Source: Sporomusa silvacetica DSM 10669 (GTDB lineage: Bacteria > Bacillota > Negativicutes > Sporomusales > Sporomusaceae). Taken from it: a DNA stretch of 64,000 bases. Shown one piece after another: positions 9,085 through 17,519 of this stretch. The stretch is taken from NCBI RefSeq assembly GCF_002257705.1, contig NZ_LSLK01000059.1:372001-436000 (forward strand). The letters are read 5' to 3'. The notes under the pieces are model-generated. The model saw nothing but the letters and a program-made list of their open reading frames with translations. It searched no databases and had not been told where the DNA came from. Position numbers and translations under genes: made by a program. How positions within the stretch are numbered: position 1 is the first letter of the stretch; every line of letters starts with the position of its first letter.

Positions 9085-9100
9085 TGGCACAATAATTGCA
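9085..9100 (+). promoter_or_regulatory. Sigma-54 promoter of ald
   Basis: TGGCACAATAATTGCA matches the -24/-12 consensus, 72 bp upstream of the ald ATG. Confidence 0.85.
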
Positions 9101-9171
9101 TTGTTAATCGTTCAATACACGACGCTATTTTAGCGGCGTAACTTAATCAATCACTCTAAGGGGGAAAACAA

Positions 9172-10287
9172 ATGATTATTGGTGTGGCAAAGGAAATCAA
9201 AAATAATGAAAGCAGGGTGGGACTTACGCCGGCTGGTACCGAAACCTTGAAAAGGGCTGGCCATACGGTGCTTGTTGAACAAAGCGCCGGTGTTGGCAGT
9301 GGGTTTTCCGATGAAAGCTATGTAACAGCCGGGGCGCAGATTTTTGCGGACAAAAAAGCGTTGTTTGACCAGGCTGAAATGATTATCAAGGTGAAAGAAC
9401 CCTTGCCTCCTGAGTACGAGTTGTTTCATGAAGGACAAATTCTTTTCACATACCTACATTTAGCACCTGAGCCTGAATTAACCAGGGCTTTGCTTGAGAA
9501 AAAGGTAACCGGTATTGCCTACGAAACAATTGAACGTAATCACACACTGCCATTATTATCCCCCATGAGCGAGGTTGCAGGGAGAATGGCGGTGCAGGTA
9601 GGCGCACACTGTCTGGAAAAACCGTTCGGCGGTAAGGGCATTTTATTAGGCGGTGTACCTGGTGTTGAATCGGCCCAAGTCGTTATTGTCGGCGGCGGTA
9701 TTGTTGGTACTAATGCAGCTAAGATGGCTGTGGGCATGGGCGCACGGGTTACCGTGCTTGATACATCAGCAGACCGTCTGGTTTATCTTGATGATATCTT
9801 TGGCGGGAGAGTAACAACCGTTATGTCCAACAGCTACAATATTGCCAGTTGGGTAAAAAAAGCCGATCTCCTTATTGGGGCTGTATTGCTGCCTGGGGAA
9901 AAAGCGCCCAAGCTGGTTAGCGAGGAAATGGTTAAATCCATGGAACCTGGTTCGGTCATTGTTGACGTGGCAATTGATCAGGGCGGCTCAGTCGAAACAA
10001 TTGACCGTGTTACTACGCACAGCAATCCTACCTATGTAAAACATGGTGTAGTTCATTATTCGGTGGCCAATATGCCCGGCGCGGTCTCGCGTACCTCAAC
10101 TTTTGCACTGACCAATGCCACTCTTGACTATGCCTTGCAAATTGCCAATAAGGGCTGGAAGGACGCACTCAAGGCTGACCCCGGGTTGGCTACAGGCCTT
10201 AATACCTATGCAGGTAAGATTACCTTCAGAGGTGTTGCCGAAGCTCATAACCTTCCATTGACTTCAGTAACCGAAGTGTTAGCTTAA
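9172..10287 (+). CDS. ald: Alanine dehydrogenase
   Basis: 371 residues, the usual length. It would catalyse NAD-dependent oxidative deamination of L-alanine to pyruvate and ammonia, or the reverse. Substrate-site residues are visible: Arg15 in ESRVGLTP, Lys75 in KVKEP and His96 in YLHLAPEPEL. The Rossmann motif VVIVGGGIVGTNAA and the conserved NMPGAVSRTSTFALTNAT follow. The start ATG follows AAGGGGGA. It is transcribed away from the activator gene and has its own sigma-54 promoter, so it is probably part of amino-acid catabolism rather than of cell-wall supply. Confidence 0.95.
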   Translation: MIIGVAKEIKNNESRVGLTPAGTETLKRAGHTVLVEQSAGVGSGFSDESYVTAGAQIFADKKALFDQAEMIIKVKEPLPPEYELFHEGQILFTYLHLAPEPELTRALLEKKVTGIAYETIERNHTLPLLSPMSEVAGRMAVQVGAHCLEKPFGGKGILLGGVPGVESAQVVIVGGGIVGTNAAKMAVGMGARVTVLDTSADRLVYLDDIFGGRVTTVMSNSYNIASWVKKADLLIGAVLLPGEKAPKLVSEEMVKSMEPGSVIVDVAIDQGGSVETIDRVTTHSNPTYVKHGVVHYSVANMPGAVSRTSTFALTNATLDYALQIANKGWKDALKADPGLATGLNTYAGKITFRGVAEAHNLPLTSVTEVLA

Positions 10288-10328
10288 CGTAAAGAGACTG
10301 TGTTTTCACACAGCCCCTGGTTCTTTAC
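10288..10328 (+). terminator. Hairpin terminator after ald
   Basis: A nested stem directly after the ald stop: outer arms GTAAAGA / TCTTTAC and inner stem CTGTG-TTTT-CACAG. There is no strong T run. Confidence 0.5.
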
Positions 10329-10330
10329 AA

Positions 10331-10424
10331 TATAAGAAAAGACTTGGCTTGTGCCAAGTCCTTTAGGACGCCGGCAGAAGCCTTAGGCGTTCTATCCAGG
10401 GAAAGTTATACTTTCCATCTGGAT
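10331..10424 (+). repeat. Modular intergenic repeat, copy 2 (short form, tail C2)
   Basis: Head hairpin GACTTGGCTTGTGCCAAGTC, then AGGACGCCGGCAGAAGCC and tail C2, a nested hairpin with arms ATCCAG / CTGGAT and GGAAAG / CTTTCC. It lies downstream of ald. Confidence 0.85.
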
Positions 10425-10427
10425 GAG

Positions 10428-10466
10428 AAAGATGGCTACCACCAGTATTGAAGTAGCCATCTTTTT
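10428..10466 (+). terminator. Strong rho-independent terminator
   Basis: Arms AAAGATGGCTAC / GTAGCCATCTTT followed by TTTG, immediately after repeat copy 2. It probably stops transcription from ald before the convergent peptidase gene. Confidence 0.75.
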
Positions 10467-10503
10467 GTATTAATGATTATATATAATGTTAAGTCATACT
10501 GGC

Positions 10504-11457
10504 TTAGATATCCCCACAACACGTAACCCCGGCCAACGACTTGGCCTGAGTTACTGCCCGGAGTACAGCCTGCTCAACCGCCCTGGCGGCCAATACGCCG
10601 ACGATATTGATATCAACCGCAACCTGGCCGGTTCCTAATGCAAAAATAGTATCGCCATCAAACAGCGTATGTGCCGGACGAATGGTTCTGGCATAGCCAT
10701 TATGAGCCATCGACGCCACCTTGGTGGCCTGCCCTTTGGTCATAACCGCATTAGTAATGACCGCACCAATGGTGGTATTACCGGCAAATCGATTGCTTGG
10801 TTTTTCCTGCTGGGCAAGCAAACCCTCTTCACAGTTTAAAAATGCAAAGGGATTAGTTTGAAAGGCACCAGCCACAATGCTGCCATTAATGGGATTAACT
10901 ACATCTCCCAGACAATTGACGGCGACAATAGCACCTACCATTAGACTGCCCGTACCTAGGCACACTGCCCCAATACCGCCTTTCATGGCATGCTCGGCGC
11001 CAAAAATTTTTCCAACTGTCGCCCCTGTGCCGGCGCCTACCGAGCCTTCGGCCAATTCCTGACTGCCAGCCGCCTGACAGGCCTCATAGCCCATGCACTT
11101 ATCCGGGCGTATCTGATAATCGCCGCAATTTAAGTCAAACAGCACCGCTCCGACCACAATCGGTACCTTGGTTACGCCAACATCAAAACCGCTGCCCTGC
11201 TCTTCCAAATATTGCATGACTCCTGCTGCCGCATCCAGACCAAAGGCGCTGCCGCCTGCCAACAAAATGCCATGTACCTTGTCCACATAGTTTACCGGAT
11301 TAAGCAAATCTGTTTCGCGCGTACCTGGCGCACCACCACGCACATCTACACCGACAGTTGCGCCCTCAGGGCAAAGAATGACCGTACATCCAGTAGCTGC
11401 CACCTGGTTGTCAGCATGACCAATGCGTATTCCGGGAATATCTGTTAGCTTTGCCAT
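10504..11457 (-). CDS. P1-family (S58, DmpA-like) peptidase
   Basis: About 317 residues. Members are N-terminal-nucleophile enzymes that cleave themselves before a Thr/Ser; the likely site is in AGNTTIGAVITNA. GGAPGTRETDLL and LLAGGSAFGLDAAAGVM are family motifs. Substrates range from D-aminopeptides to cyclic or artificial amides (NylC), so no substrate is assigned. Two in-frame ATG codons (11463 and 11457) lie near the GGGAAGGGAG ribosome site; the second has better spacing. It is the last gene of a three-gene - strand unit with an NCS2 permease and a hydrogenase-like chemoreceptor. Confidence 0.85.
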   Translation of the reverse strand: MAKLTDIPGIRIGHADNQVAATGCTVILCPEGATVGVDVRGGAPGTRETDLLNPVNYVDKVHGILLAGGSAFGLDAAAGVMQYLEEQGSGFDVGVTKVPIVVGAVLFDLNCGDYQIRPDKCMGYEACQAAGSQELAEGSVGAGTGATVGKIFGAEHAMKGGIGAVCLGTGSLMVGAIVAVNCLGDVVNPINGSIVAGAFQTNPFAFLNCEEGLLAQQEKPSNRFAGNTTIGAVITNAVMTKGQATKVASMAHNGYARTIRPAHTLFDGDTIFALGTGQVAVDINIVGVLAARAVEQAVLRAVTQAKSLAGVTCCGDI

Positions 11458-11483
11458 CTTCATACTCCCTTCCCTTACAATTT

Positions 11484-12776
11484 TTAATGACTGGATTTAG
11501 CATAAACACCGTGTTCCAGAATAAGCGCTGCTGTCACGCCTACCACAAAACCATTGCTTAGCAGCGGCCTGATAACAGCAGGAATGGTCGCTGTCATCGC
11601 AGCAGGCATAAAGGCTACTAACGTGCCCAGCATTAAAGAAACCCCAATAATTAATCCGGTTTCAAATCCAGAAGTCTCTAAGGATTTTGTTAACATCATC
11701 AGCCCACCAGCCATCTGGGCACACATCGTATAAAATAACAGACTTCCAGTAACAACTGTCGGTATATAGGAAAATAAGCCGATAATACTTGGCGTCAACG
11801 CTAATAACATCATACCTAATGCCGCCGCCGCCAACGGGAATCGTGACGCACAGCCAGAGGCAATAATAATTCCACTGCTAAAGGAATAATTAACCGGTCC
11901 CATGACCCCCAGACAACCGGCCAGCAGATTACCTAGTCCGGTCACAATCAGCCCGGCGTTGCTACGTTTCTCAGAATCATCGACCTGTAACAAACTGGCA
12001 GTACTCTGAATTGAGCCTAAATCATTGGCTGTCAGCGCTAAAAAACAAAACAAAAAAGAAATAGCCGTAACTAGGTCAAACCCAAAGTCTGTCACCATAA
12101 GCTGCCAATTGCCAGCTGCCTGCACAGGCGCTGCTACATTCGGCCAAGTACCGACAAGTAAGCCATAATACGCCAGGCTGCCAACCAGCAAAGCCCAAAT
12201 AACAATAGTCGATTTTAGTACGTTTGGTAAAAATCGCTGGCCAATTAACATCGCCATGATCAGTGTAATCGCAAAGATAAGTTGGCTAAATGGCCGGTCT
12301 GAACCTGCCACGATCAGCTGGAGAATAGTTGGCAAAATGGTAAACGCAATCAATAACAGAACTATCCCTATAACCCTGGTGGTAAAAAGCACATTGATGC
12401 GGTTCAATAACTTGCACCAACTTAACACAGCCAGCAATCCCCCACATAACGCCACAGAAGAGTAGACTGTCCCAACAGCAGCATCTGCCTGGTTGGCCAC
12501 AATCCCGCTCAGGAGAACTGCCGCCGGACCGATAATTAGTGGCAACCGGTGTCCCCATAACACTTGGATAAACAACGTCAGACCTGTTACCAGAAACAAT
12601 TTTTGCAAATAATTCAGCTGCAAAGCCGGTGAATCCGCATAGTGAATACCGGCGGCAATGCTGCCAAGAATGATAATATAAGGAACAACCACGACATACC
12701 ACTGCAGCCCAAATATCAAGGTTGTAAGCAATGGCATATGTTCATCCAGGTTATGTTCAAAAGTGAATTTATCCAA
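11484..12776 (-). CDS. NCS2-type xanthine/uracil permease family protein
   Basis: About 430 residues with 12-14 hydrophobic segments, of the nucleobase:cation symporter-2 fold (GHRLPLIIGPAAVLLSG, later a FVVGVTAALILEHG end). The start is taken as TTG 12776 because AGGAGGG lies just upstream; the open frame reaching 12839 overlaps the preceding gene and has no ribosome site there. It follows the hydrogenase-like receptor gene by 17 bp. Purine or pyrimidine uptake is the family role; the substrate is not readable. Confidence 0.82.
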   Translation of the reverse strand: MDKFTFEHNLDEHMPLLTTLIFGLQWYVVVVPYIIILGSIAAGIHYADSPALQLNYLQKLFLVTGLTLFIQVLWGHRLPLIIGPAAVLLSGIVANQADAAVGTVYSSVALCGGLLAVLSWCKLLNRINVLFTTRVIGIVLLLIAFTILPTILQLIVAGSDRPFSQLIFAITLIMAMLIGQRFLPNVLKSTIVIWALLVGSLAYYGLLVGTWPNVAAPVQAAGNWQLMVTDFGFDLVTAISFLFCFLALTANDLGSIQSTASLLQVDDSEKRSNAGLIVTGLGNLLAGCLGVMGPVNYSFSSGIIIASGCASRFPLAAAALGMMLLALTPSIIGLFSYIPTVVTGSLLFYTMCAQMAGGLMMLTKSLETSGFETGLIIGVSLMLGTLVAFMPAAMTATIPAVIRPLLSNGFVVGVTAALILEHGVYAKSSH

Positions 12777-12793
12777 TATTTCCCTCCTTTTGC

Positions 12794-14698
12794 CTACTTC
12801 TGTTGCAGCATAGAAGCCGTAGCAGCAATTTCCTGGCACTTAGCCGTTACTTCCTGTACAGTCGCGGAAATATTAGTGATTTCATTATTAACTGTATCCA
12901 CTTTCTTTTCCAAGTCATCAGAAATATTGATAATTTTAGCTACCTGCTGTCTGATATCGTCCTCACTGTGTTTTGTTGAAGTAACTGCTGTTTTGGAACG
13001 GTCAGCCAGCACCCTGACCTCATTGGCCACCACAGCAAAGCCTTTGCCCAATTCGCCGGCTCGCGCCGCTTCGATAGCGGCGTTTAACGACAGGAGATTG
13101 GTCTGACTGGCAATACCGACAATTTCGTCAGATGCCTGTCCAAAATCAGCGAGCTTAGTTTCTACTTCACCAACACTCTCCCTCAGTTCAGTAGCTGTTT
13201 GAAAAATGAAATGCACTTCTTCAGTAATATGTTCGATACTTTTGGCATTTTCACTGCTGCCAACAGATACTTCATTAATGGCAGCAGTTATATCTTTAAC
13301 ATGCTCTTTAAGCAATTCGGCAGAGTGCGCTCGTTCTTCACTCAGGGCTTTTACCTTAGAAAGCATTTCCTCCACCTCGGTGTGGCTTGCCGCTAATTGC
13401 ACTTTTTCGGTATCGACCTCTTTACGGTTATAGTCAATACAGTTTTCCACATGATTAATGCCTTTAGCTACCGCCAGGGCGAAATCCCTGCAATTGCCAA
13501 AACCGCAAGCATAGCAATTTAGTTTACGTGACTCCTCTGTAGGTTTATGCAACTGGGTAAATATCGGCTCCAAATCCGCAGTTACCATATCATAGCGTAC
13601 TAACGACTTATCTTCATACCGCCGGACAAAGTCATTTAACGTAAGTTCTTTATCAAATTTCTCAAATATATCATAGGATTTTTTGAATAATTTAGTTTGC
13701 GTATGTTCGGCAATTTTTTTCTGTTTAAGCTCATTCATGCGATAATCAATATCGTCCAGCGCCATAACCTTGTTGGTGCCTGTACCAAGATTACAGCCAC
13801 AAAGGCAGTTTAAAATATCAACTAACAGCGGAATTGGTTTGCCTGCCTGCACACGGTCGGCGTACTCATCTAGATAATGGTAAACATGGGTTGGACCTTC
13901 TATCTGCCTGATCCAGGCATCTTTAGTCTGAAATTCGACGTTTTCCCGCAGTCCGCCTGGTCGGCTGAAGGTCAACCCCAGGCCACAGCTTAGCTCCTCA
14001 AATTCAACCTCCGGATAACTGGCGAGGTTAATCCCATTTTTCACAAGATATTGCTCCAATTTGGCATAGGTTACATTATACTGCACCAAACCGGCTGTGT
14101 TTTTTTCATTAATTTCATCAATTTTGCCAATACAAGGAGATAAAAAACCCAATCTATTCTTTACATTCTTATAGTTTCGCAGATAAACAGCCGTGCACAT
14201 CATCGGACTATGAATAGGAGCCAGACTCGTAATCAACTCAGGCCGGAATTTTTGCACAAAATTAACAATAGCCGGACAGGGCTGAGCAATCACTGATTTC
14301 AGTTGTTGCTCTTTAATAGCCTTTAAATAGGCCCAAGTAGTAATATCGGCCCCAAAGGACACATCATAAATTACCTTGACACCAACTGACTTCAAATAAC
14401 CGAAAACCCTTTTATAGTTAGAAAAATTAAAGCGAACTGCTGGCGCAGCTATAATTGAAATACTTGTCCCTTGCAGCAAATCGGCAAAAAACTGGTCGGT
14501 ATCATCAGCAAAATCTCTCGCTCCATGGTCACATACTTCCAAACACTGACCACAGTGAATACAGCGATTTTGATCCACCCTTACCTTGTTTTCCCCATTA
14601 CATTCATACGCGATATTGGCTTTGGTCGGGCACTTGGCAATACACTTATTACAACCAGCACATAATTCTTCCTTGGTCAATAAGATATCTTCTTTCAT
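12794..14698 (-). CDS. Soluble [FeFe]-hydrogenase-like sensor fused to a chemoreceptor signalling domain
   Basis: 634 residues without membrane segments. Residues 13-56: two CxxCxxCxxxC [4Fe-4S] motifs. Residues 75-320: hydrogenase large-subunit domain with the four H-cluster cysteines retained (C141 in QPCP, C189 in SPCIGK, C298 and C302 in NCLCGC) plus K192 and E195. P140 replaces the proton-relay cysteine of catalytic enzymes. Residues 395-420: a further four-cysteine cluster motif (CYACGFGNC...C). Residues 480-634: chemoreceptor hairpin with NLLSLNAAIEAARAGELGKGFAVV. This layout fits a redox or gas sensor, not a catalytic hydrogenase. The ATG at 14698 follows AGGTGAGG; a GTG four codons earlier is the alternative. 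Confidence 0.87.
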   Translation of the reverse strand: MKEDILLTKEELCAGCNKCIAKCPTKANIAYECNGENKVRVDQNRCIHCGQCLEVCDHGARDFADDTDQFFADLLQGTSISIIAAPAVRFNFSNYKRVFGYLKSVGVKVIYDVSFGADITTWAYLKAIKEQQLKSVIAQPCPAIVNFVQKFRPELITSLAPIHSPMMCTAVYLRNYKNVKNRLGFLSPCIGKIDEINEKNTAGLVQYNVTYAKLEQYLVKNGINLASYPEVEFEELSCGLGLTFSRPGGLRENVEFQTKDAWIRQIEGPTHVYHYLDEYADRVQAGKPIPLLVDILNCLCGCNLGTGTNKVMALDDIDYRMNELKQKKIAEHTQTKLFKKSYDIFEKFDKELTLNDFVRRYEDKSLVRYDMVTADLEPIFTQLHKPTEESRKLNCYACGFGNCRDFALAVAKGINHVENCIDYNRKEVDTEKVQLAASHTEVEEMLSKVKALSEERAHSAELLKEHVKDITAAINEVSVGSSENAKSIEHITEEVHFIFQTATELRESVGEVETKLADFGQASDEIVGIASQTNLLSLNAAIEAARAGELGKGFAVVANEVRVLADRSKTAVTSTKHSEDDIRQQVAKIINISDDLEKKVDTVNNEITNISATVQEVTAKCQEIAATASMLQQK

Positions 14699-14830
14699 TC
14701 TCTGCCTCACCTGCTACTTTGTTAATTTTATCACTAGCATATTATAGCACTAATTTTTCCAAGTTTAAATATTTGTTATTATCTTTTTTATCAGACTATA
14801 GTTTGACAAAACAATTCAAACTACCTAAAA

Positions 14831-14877
14831 AGCAAAGGAGTCTGGAACGATTTTTTGTCGTTCCAGACTCCTTTGCT
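14831..14877 (-). terminator. Long-stem terminator after the HD hydrolase gene
   Basis: A perfect 19-bp stem (AGCAAAGGAGTCTGGAACG and its complement) with a nine-base loop; on the - strand it is followed by TTTTT. It lies 20 bases after the stop at 14899. Confidence 0.85.
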
Positions 14878-14898
14878 ATCAACATTACTTGGACTTAG

Positions 14899-15492
14899 CT
14901 ATTCTGTAAGATAGCCCTTTTTGATGGAATCTTGGATAACCTCGTCAACAAGCCGTCCCAATTCCGTGGCGATCGCTGCCGTCCGTTTGTTGCGCTCTTT
15001 TACTTTATTGCTGGTTATATTGTTTAACTGCCAGGATTTTCCCTGCGTGTGATAGTGTAATAACAATGGCTGCAGCCTGTCCAATGCATCAGCAAGGCAA
15101 GCCTCTGGGCTGACTCTTTGTTCAAATTCCTCCCATAATGAGCGGAATTCCTGAGCCTGATCATCAGGCAGCAAGCCAAATAACCTGTCGGCTGCCTTAG
15201 TTTCGCGCTCATCTTTATCCAGTCCAGCCTGTTGATCAAAACAATAGGTATCACCAGCATCAATTTCGACAATATCGTGAATGAGTACCATTTTAAGTAC
15301 CTTAAGCACGTCTACTTGCTGACTAGTAACATGCTCAGCCAGGAGCATGGCCATAATGGCTAAATGCCAGGAGTGTTCAGCGTCTGTTTCATGGCGTTCA
15401 CTGCCAATAACAAAATTTTTCCGGTATATTTGTTTAATTTTATCCACTTCAATAATGAACTCAATTTGTCGTTTCAAGCGTTCAGTAGTCAC
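14899..15492 (-). CDS. HD-domain hydrolase (5'-deoxynucleotidase YfbR/HDDC2-like)
   Basis: 197 residues. HD-family metal ligands are visible in HETDAEHSWHLAIMA and in LIHDIVEIDAGDTY, with a late aspartate in LADALDRLQPLLLHY. Relatives dephosphorylate deoxynucleoside monophosphates; other small phosphoesters are possible. The GTG start at 15492 has only a weak GAAAGAG ribosome site. It is a single-gene unit with its own strong terminator. Confidence 0.8.
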   Translation of the reverse strand: MTTERLKRQIEFIIEVDKIKQIYRKNFVIGSERHETDAEHSWHLAIMAMLLAEHVTSQQVDVLKVLKMVLIHDIVEIDAGDTYCFDQQAGLDKDERETKAADRLFGLLPDDQAQEFRSLWEEFEQRVSPEACLADALDRLQPLLLHYHTQGKSWQLNNITSNKVKERNKRTAAIATELGRLVDEVIQDSIKKGYLTE

Positions 15493-16036
15493 AATATCAC
15501 TCTTTCGTTATAGGATACTCTAATAGAATAACTTTTAGATATTCTTGAAACTTCTCAATTATCCTGCAACAAAATAGCAGCTACTACAAAATTATTTTAT
15601 ATTTTGTTGGTAATTATTTCTCTACTATGATATACTTAATGTCTCTCCGGTCAATTTTCTCCAATGTTGGCTTTAAGCCGAACCTTTACTAAAGGGCGGT
15701 TGCCGACTGGCTTTAGCCGCGGCGATAACATAATGAAGCAGTTTAGTTCCATAGCCTGGGTTTTGAGTTTTGCCACTCCCTGGCTATAGCAAATTTACAA
15801 AACTGAATTTTTTTGCTTTTGAGCAAATTTTGATATTACTGAGATGAGCTGACCATCTTCGAAAAGATCATTATAGATTCCATTATTTTATCCCAACAGA
15901 AAGATGAACTTTCTTAAAAACAGGATAAAGAAAAGTTAACTTTCTTTATGGAATACGGCAAAGCAGTATATAATCTCTTGCAGACTGGCGATACTATTAA
16001 AAAAAAGATTTAAGCAACACAAGGAGGCTACATTAA
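15493..16036 (+). other. 544-bp region upstream of the helicase gene, possible structured leader
   Basis: No gene is visible. The stretch 15665-15720 is G/C-rich among A/T-rich flanks and contains short self-complementary pieces (GGCTTTAAGCC and GGCTTTAGCC), and 15880-15950 contains AAAGATGAACTTTCTT and AAAGTTAACTTTCTTT palindromes. A long structured leader would suit a cold- or RNA-regulated helicase gene, but I recognise no known riboswitch. Confidence 0.35.
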
Positions 16037-17458
16037 TTGGAAAAATTTAAAGAGCTAGGAATTAGCGATTTAACAATACGCGCCCTTAGCGATATGGGCT
16101 TTGAAGAGCCGACACCGATTCAGGAGCAGGCTATCCCGATATTACTTGCCGGTAAAGATTTGGTTGGACAGGCCCAAACCGGTACTGGTAAAACAGCCGC
16201 ATTTGGAATTCCCTTATTAGAAAACATTGGTAAAAGTGTTGGAGCTATTTTCGGAATTGTGTTAACCCCAACCCGTGAACTGTGCATTCAGGTGGCCGAA
16301 GAACTCAACAAACTTGGGCAGTTCTCAAATGTACGGACCCTCCCTATCTATGGCGGGCAGGATATTCAGCGTCAAATTAAATCCTTACAAAGGAAACCGC
16401 AAATCATTGTCGCTACCCCTGGTCGACTGATGGACCATATGGATCGCCGTACAATTAAACTTAACGATATCAAAATGGTAGTTATGGACGAAGGCGATGA
16501 AATGCTCAACATGGGCTTCATCGAGGATATTGAGAAGATATTGAGCGCTACGCCTGATTCCCGCCAAACTTTGCTCTTTTCGGCTACCATGCCTCGTCAG
16601 ATTCAAAACTTGGCCCAGCGGTTTTTAAAGGACCCGGCACTTATCAGCATCAAGTCCAAAGAGGTAACTGTTCCGCTCATTGAGCAATATTATATGGAAG
16701 TACTTGACAGACAAAAATTCGACGTATTCTGCCGCCTCCTGGATATCCAATCACCAGAACTGTCGATTGTTTTCGGCAGAACCAAACGCCGGGTAGATGA
16801 ACTGGCCGAAGGGTTGAAAAAACGTGGTTATTCAGCTGAGGGCATTCACGGCGATCTTACCCAATCCAAACGTGATTCTGTCCTGCGCCAATTCCGCGAA
16901 GGCACTACCGATATTCTCGTTGCTACCGATGTGGCTGCCCGCGGCTTAGACGTCAGCGGCGTGACCCATGTTTATAACTTTGATATTCCACAAGATCCGG
17001 AAAGTTATGTCCACCGGGTTGGTCGTACAGGCCGCGCTGGGCAAACCGGTATTGCTATGACCTTTGTTATCCCCCGGGAACTAGATCATTTGCGCTCAAT
17101 TGAACGACTGACCAAACGTAAGATTGTACGGATGCCTGTACCTACCGTAACTGAGGCTATCGAAGGTCAGCAGCGCTTAGCTGTTGAAAAATTGCTCAAT
17201 CAGATTGAAGACGGCGGTCTTGAACAATACCGCGGACGGGCCGAAGAACTGCTCACCGAAACAGATTCTGTTTCCCTGCTGTCGGCAGCCCTAAAACTAT
17301 TGACCAAAGAGCCAGATGGCACTCCAATTAAAATTACTGAAGAAGCACCGTTACGCAGCCGTTCCTACGGCGGCGGCAAACGCAGACCGCAGGAAAATAG
17401 AAAACCCGCCTCTGCCGGTGGCAAACCGCGTTATAAATCAAACGGCTTTAGAAAATAA
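16037..17458 (+). CDS. DEAD-box family ATP-dependent RNA helicase (CshA-like)
   Basis: 473 residues. Helicase motifs in order: Q motif with TPIQEQAIP, motif I AQTGTGKT, Ia PTRELC, motif II MDEGDEML, motif III FSAT, then TDVAARGLD and HRVGRTGRAG in the second RecA domain. The tail is basic and rich in Arg/Lys/Gly, as in RNA-binding CshA/CsdA relatives. Motif II reads DEGD rather than DEAD. The start is TTG 16037 behind AAGGAGG. Expected roles are ribosome assembly, mRNA turnover and cold adaptation. Confidence 0.93.
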   Translation: MEKFKELGISDLTIRALSDMGFEEPTPIQEQAIPILLAGKDLVGQAQTGTGKTAAFGIPLLENIGKSVGAIFGIVLTPTRELCIQVAEELNKLGQFSNVRTLPIYGGQDIQRQIKSLQRKPQIIVATPGRLMDHMDRRTIKLNDIKMVVMDEGDEMLNMGFIEDIEKILSATPDSRQTLLFSATMPRQIQNLAQRFLKDPALISIKSKEVTVPLIEQYYMEVLDRQKFDVFCRLLDIQSPELSIVFGRTKRRVDELAEGLKKRGYSAEGIHGDLTQSKRDSVLRQFREGTTDILVATDVAARGLDVSGVTHVYNFDIPQDPESYVHRVGRTGRAGQTGIAMTFVIPRELDHLRSIERLTKRKIVRMPVPTVTEAIEGQQRLAVEKLLNQIEDGGLEQYRGRAEELLTETDSVSLLSAALKLLTKEPDGTPIKITEEAPLRSRSYGGGKRRPQENRKPASAGGKPRYKSNGFRK

Positions 17459-17477
17459 CCATAACGAAATATAAACA

Positions 17478-17519
17478 AAAAACAGGAAGTCACAGAACCA
17501 CTCTGTGACTTCCTGTTTT
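17478..17519 (+). terminator. Bidirectional terminator between helicase and aminopeptidase genes
   Basis: Stem AACAGGAAGTCACAGA / TCTGTGACTTCCTGTT with a five-base loop, flanked by A and T runs. It serves the helicase gene and probably the convergent M29 gene whose stop it abuts. Confidence 0.85.

Noticed and set aside
12286..12702. 138-codon frame inside the NCS2 permease gene
   Set aside because: Same-strand shifted frame of a clearly coding region; low-quality translation.
12794..14698. Catalytic [FeFe]-hydrogenase
   Set aside because: The relay cysteine is replaced by proline and the C-terminus is a chemoreceptor domain, so a sensor role is more likely.
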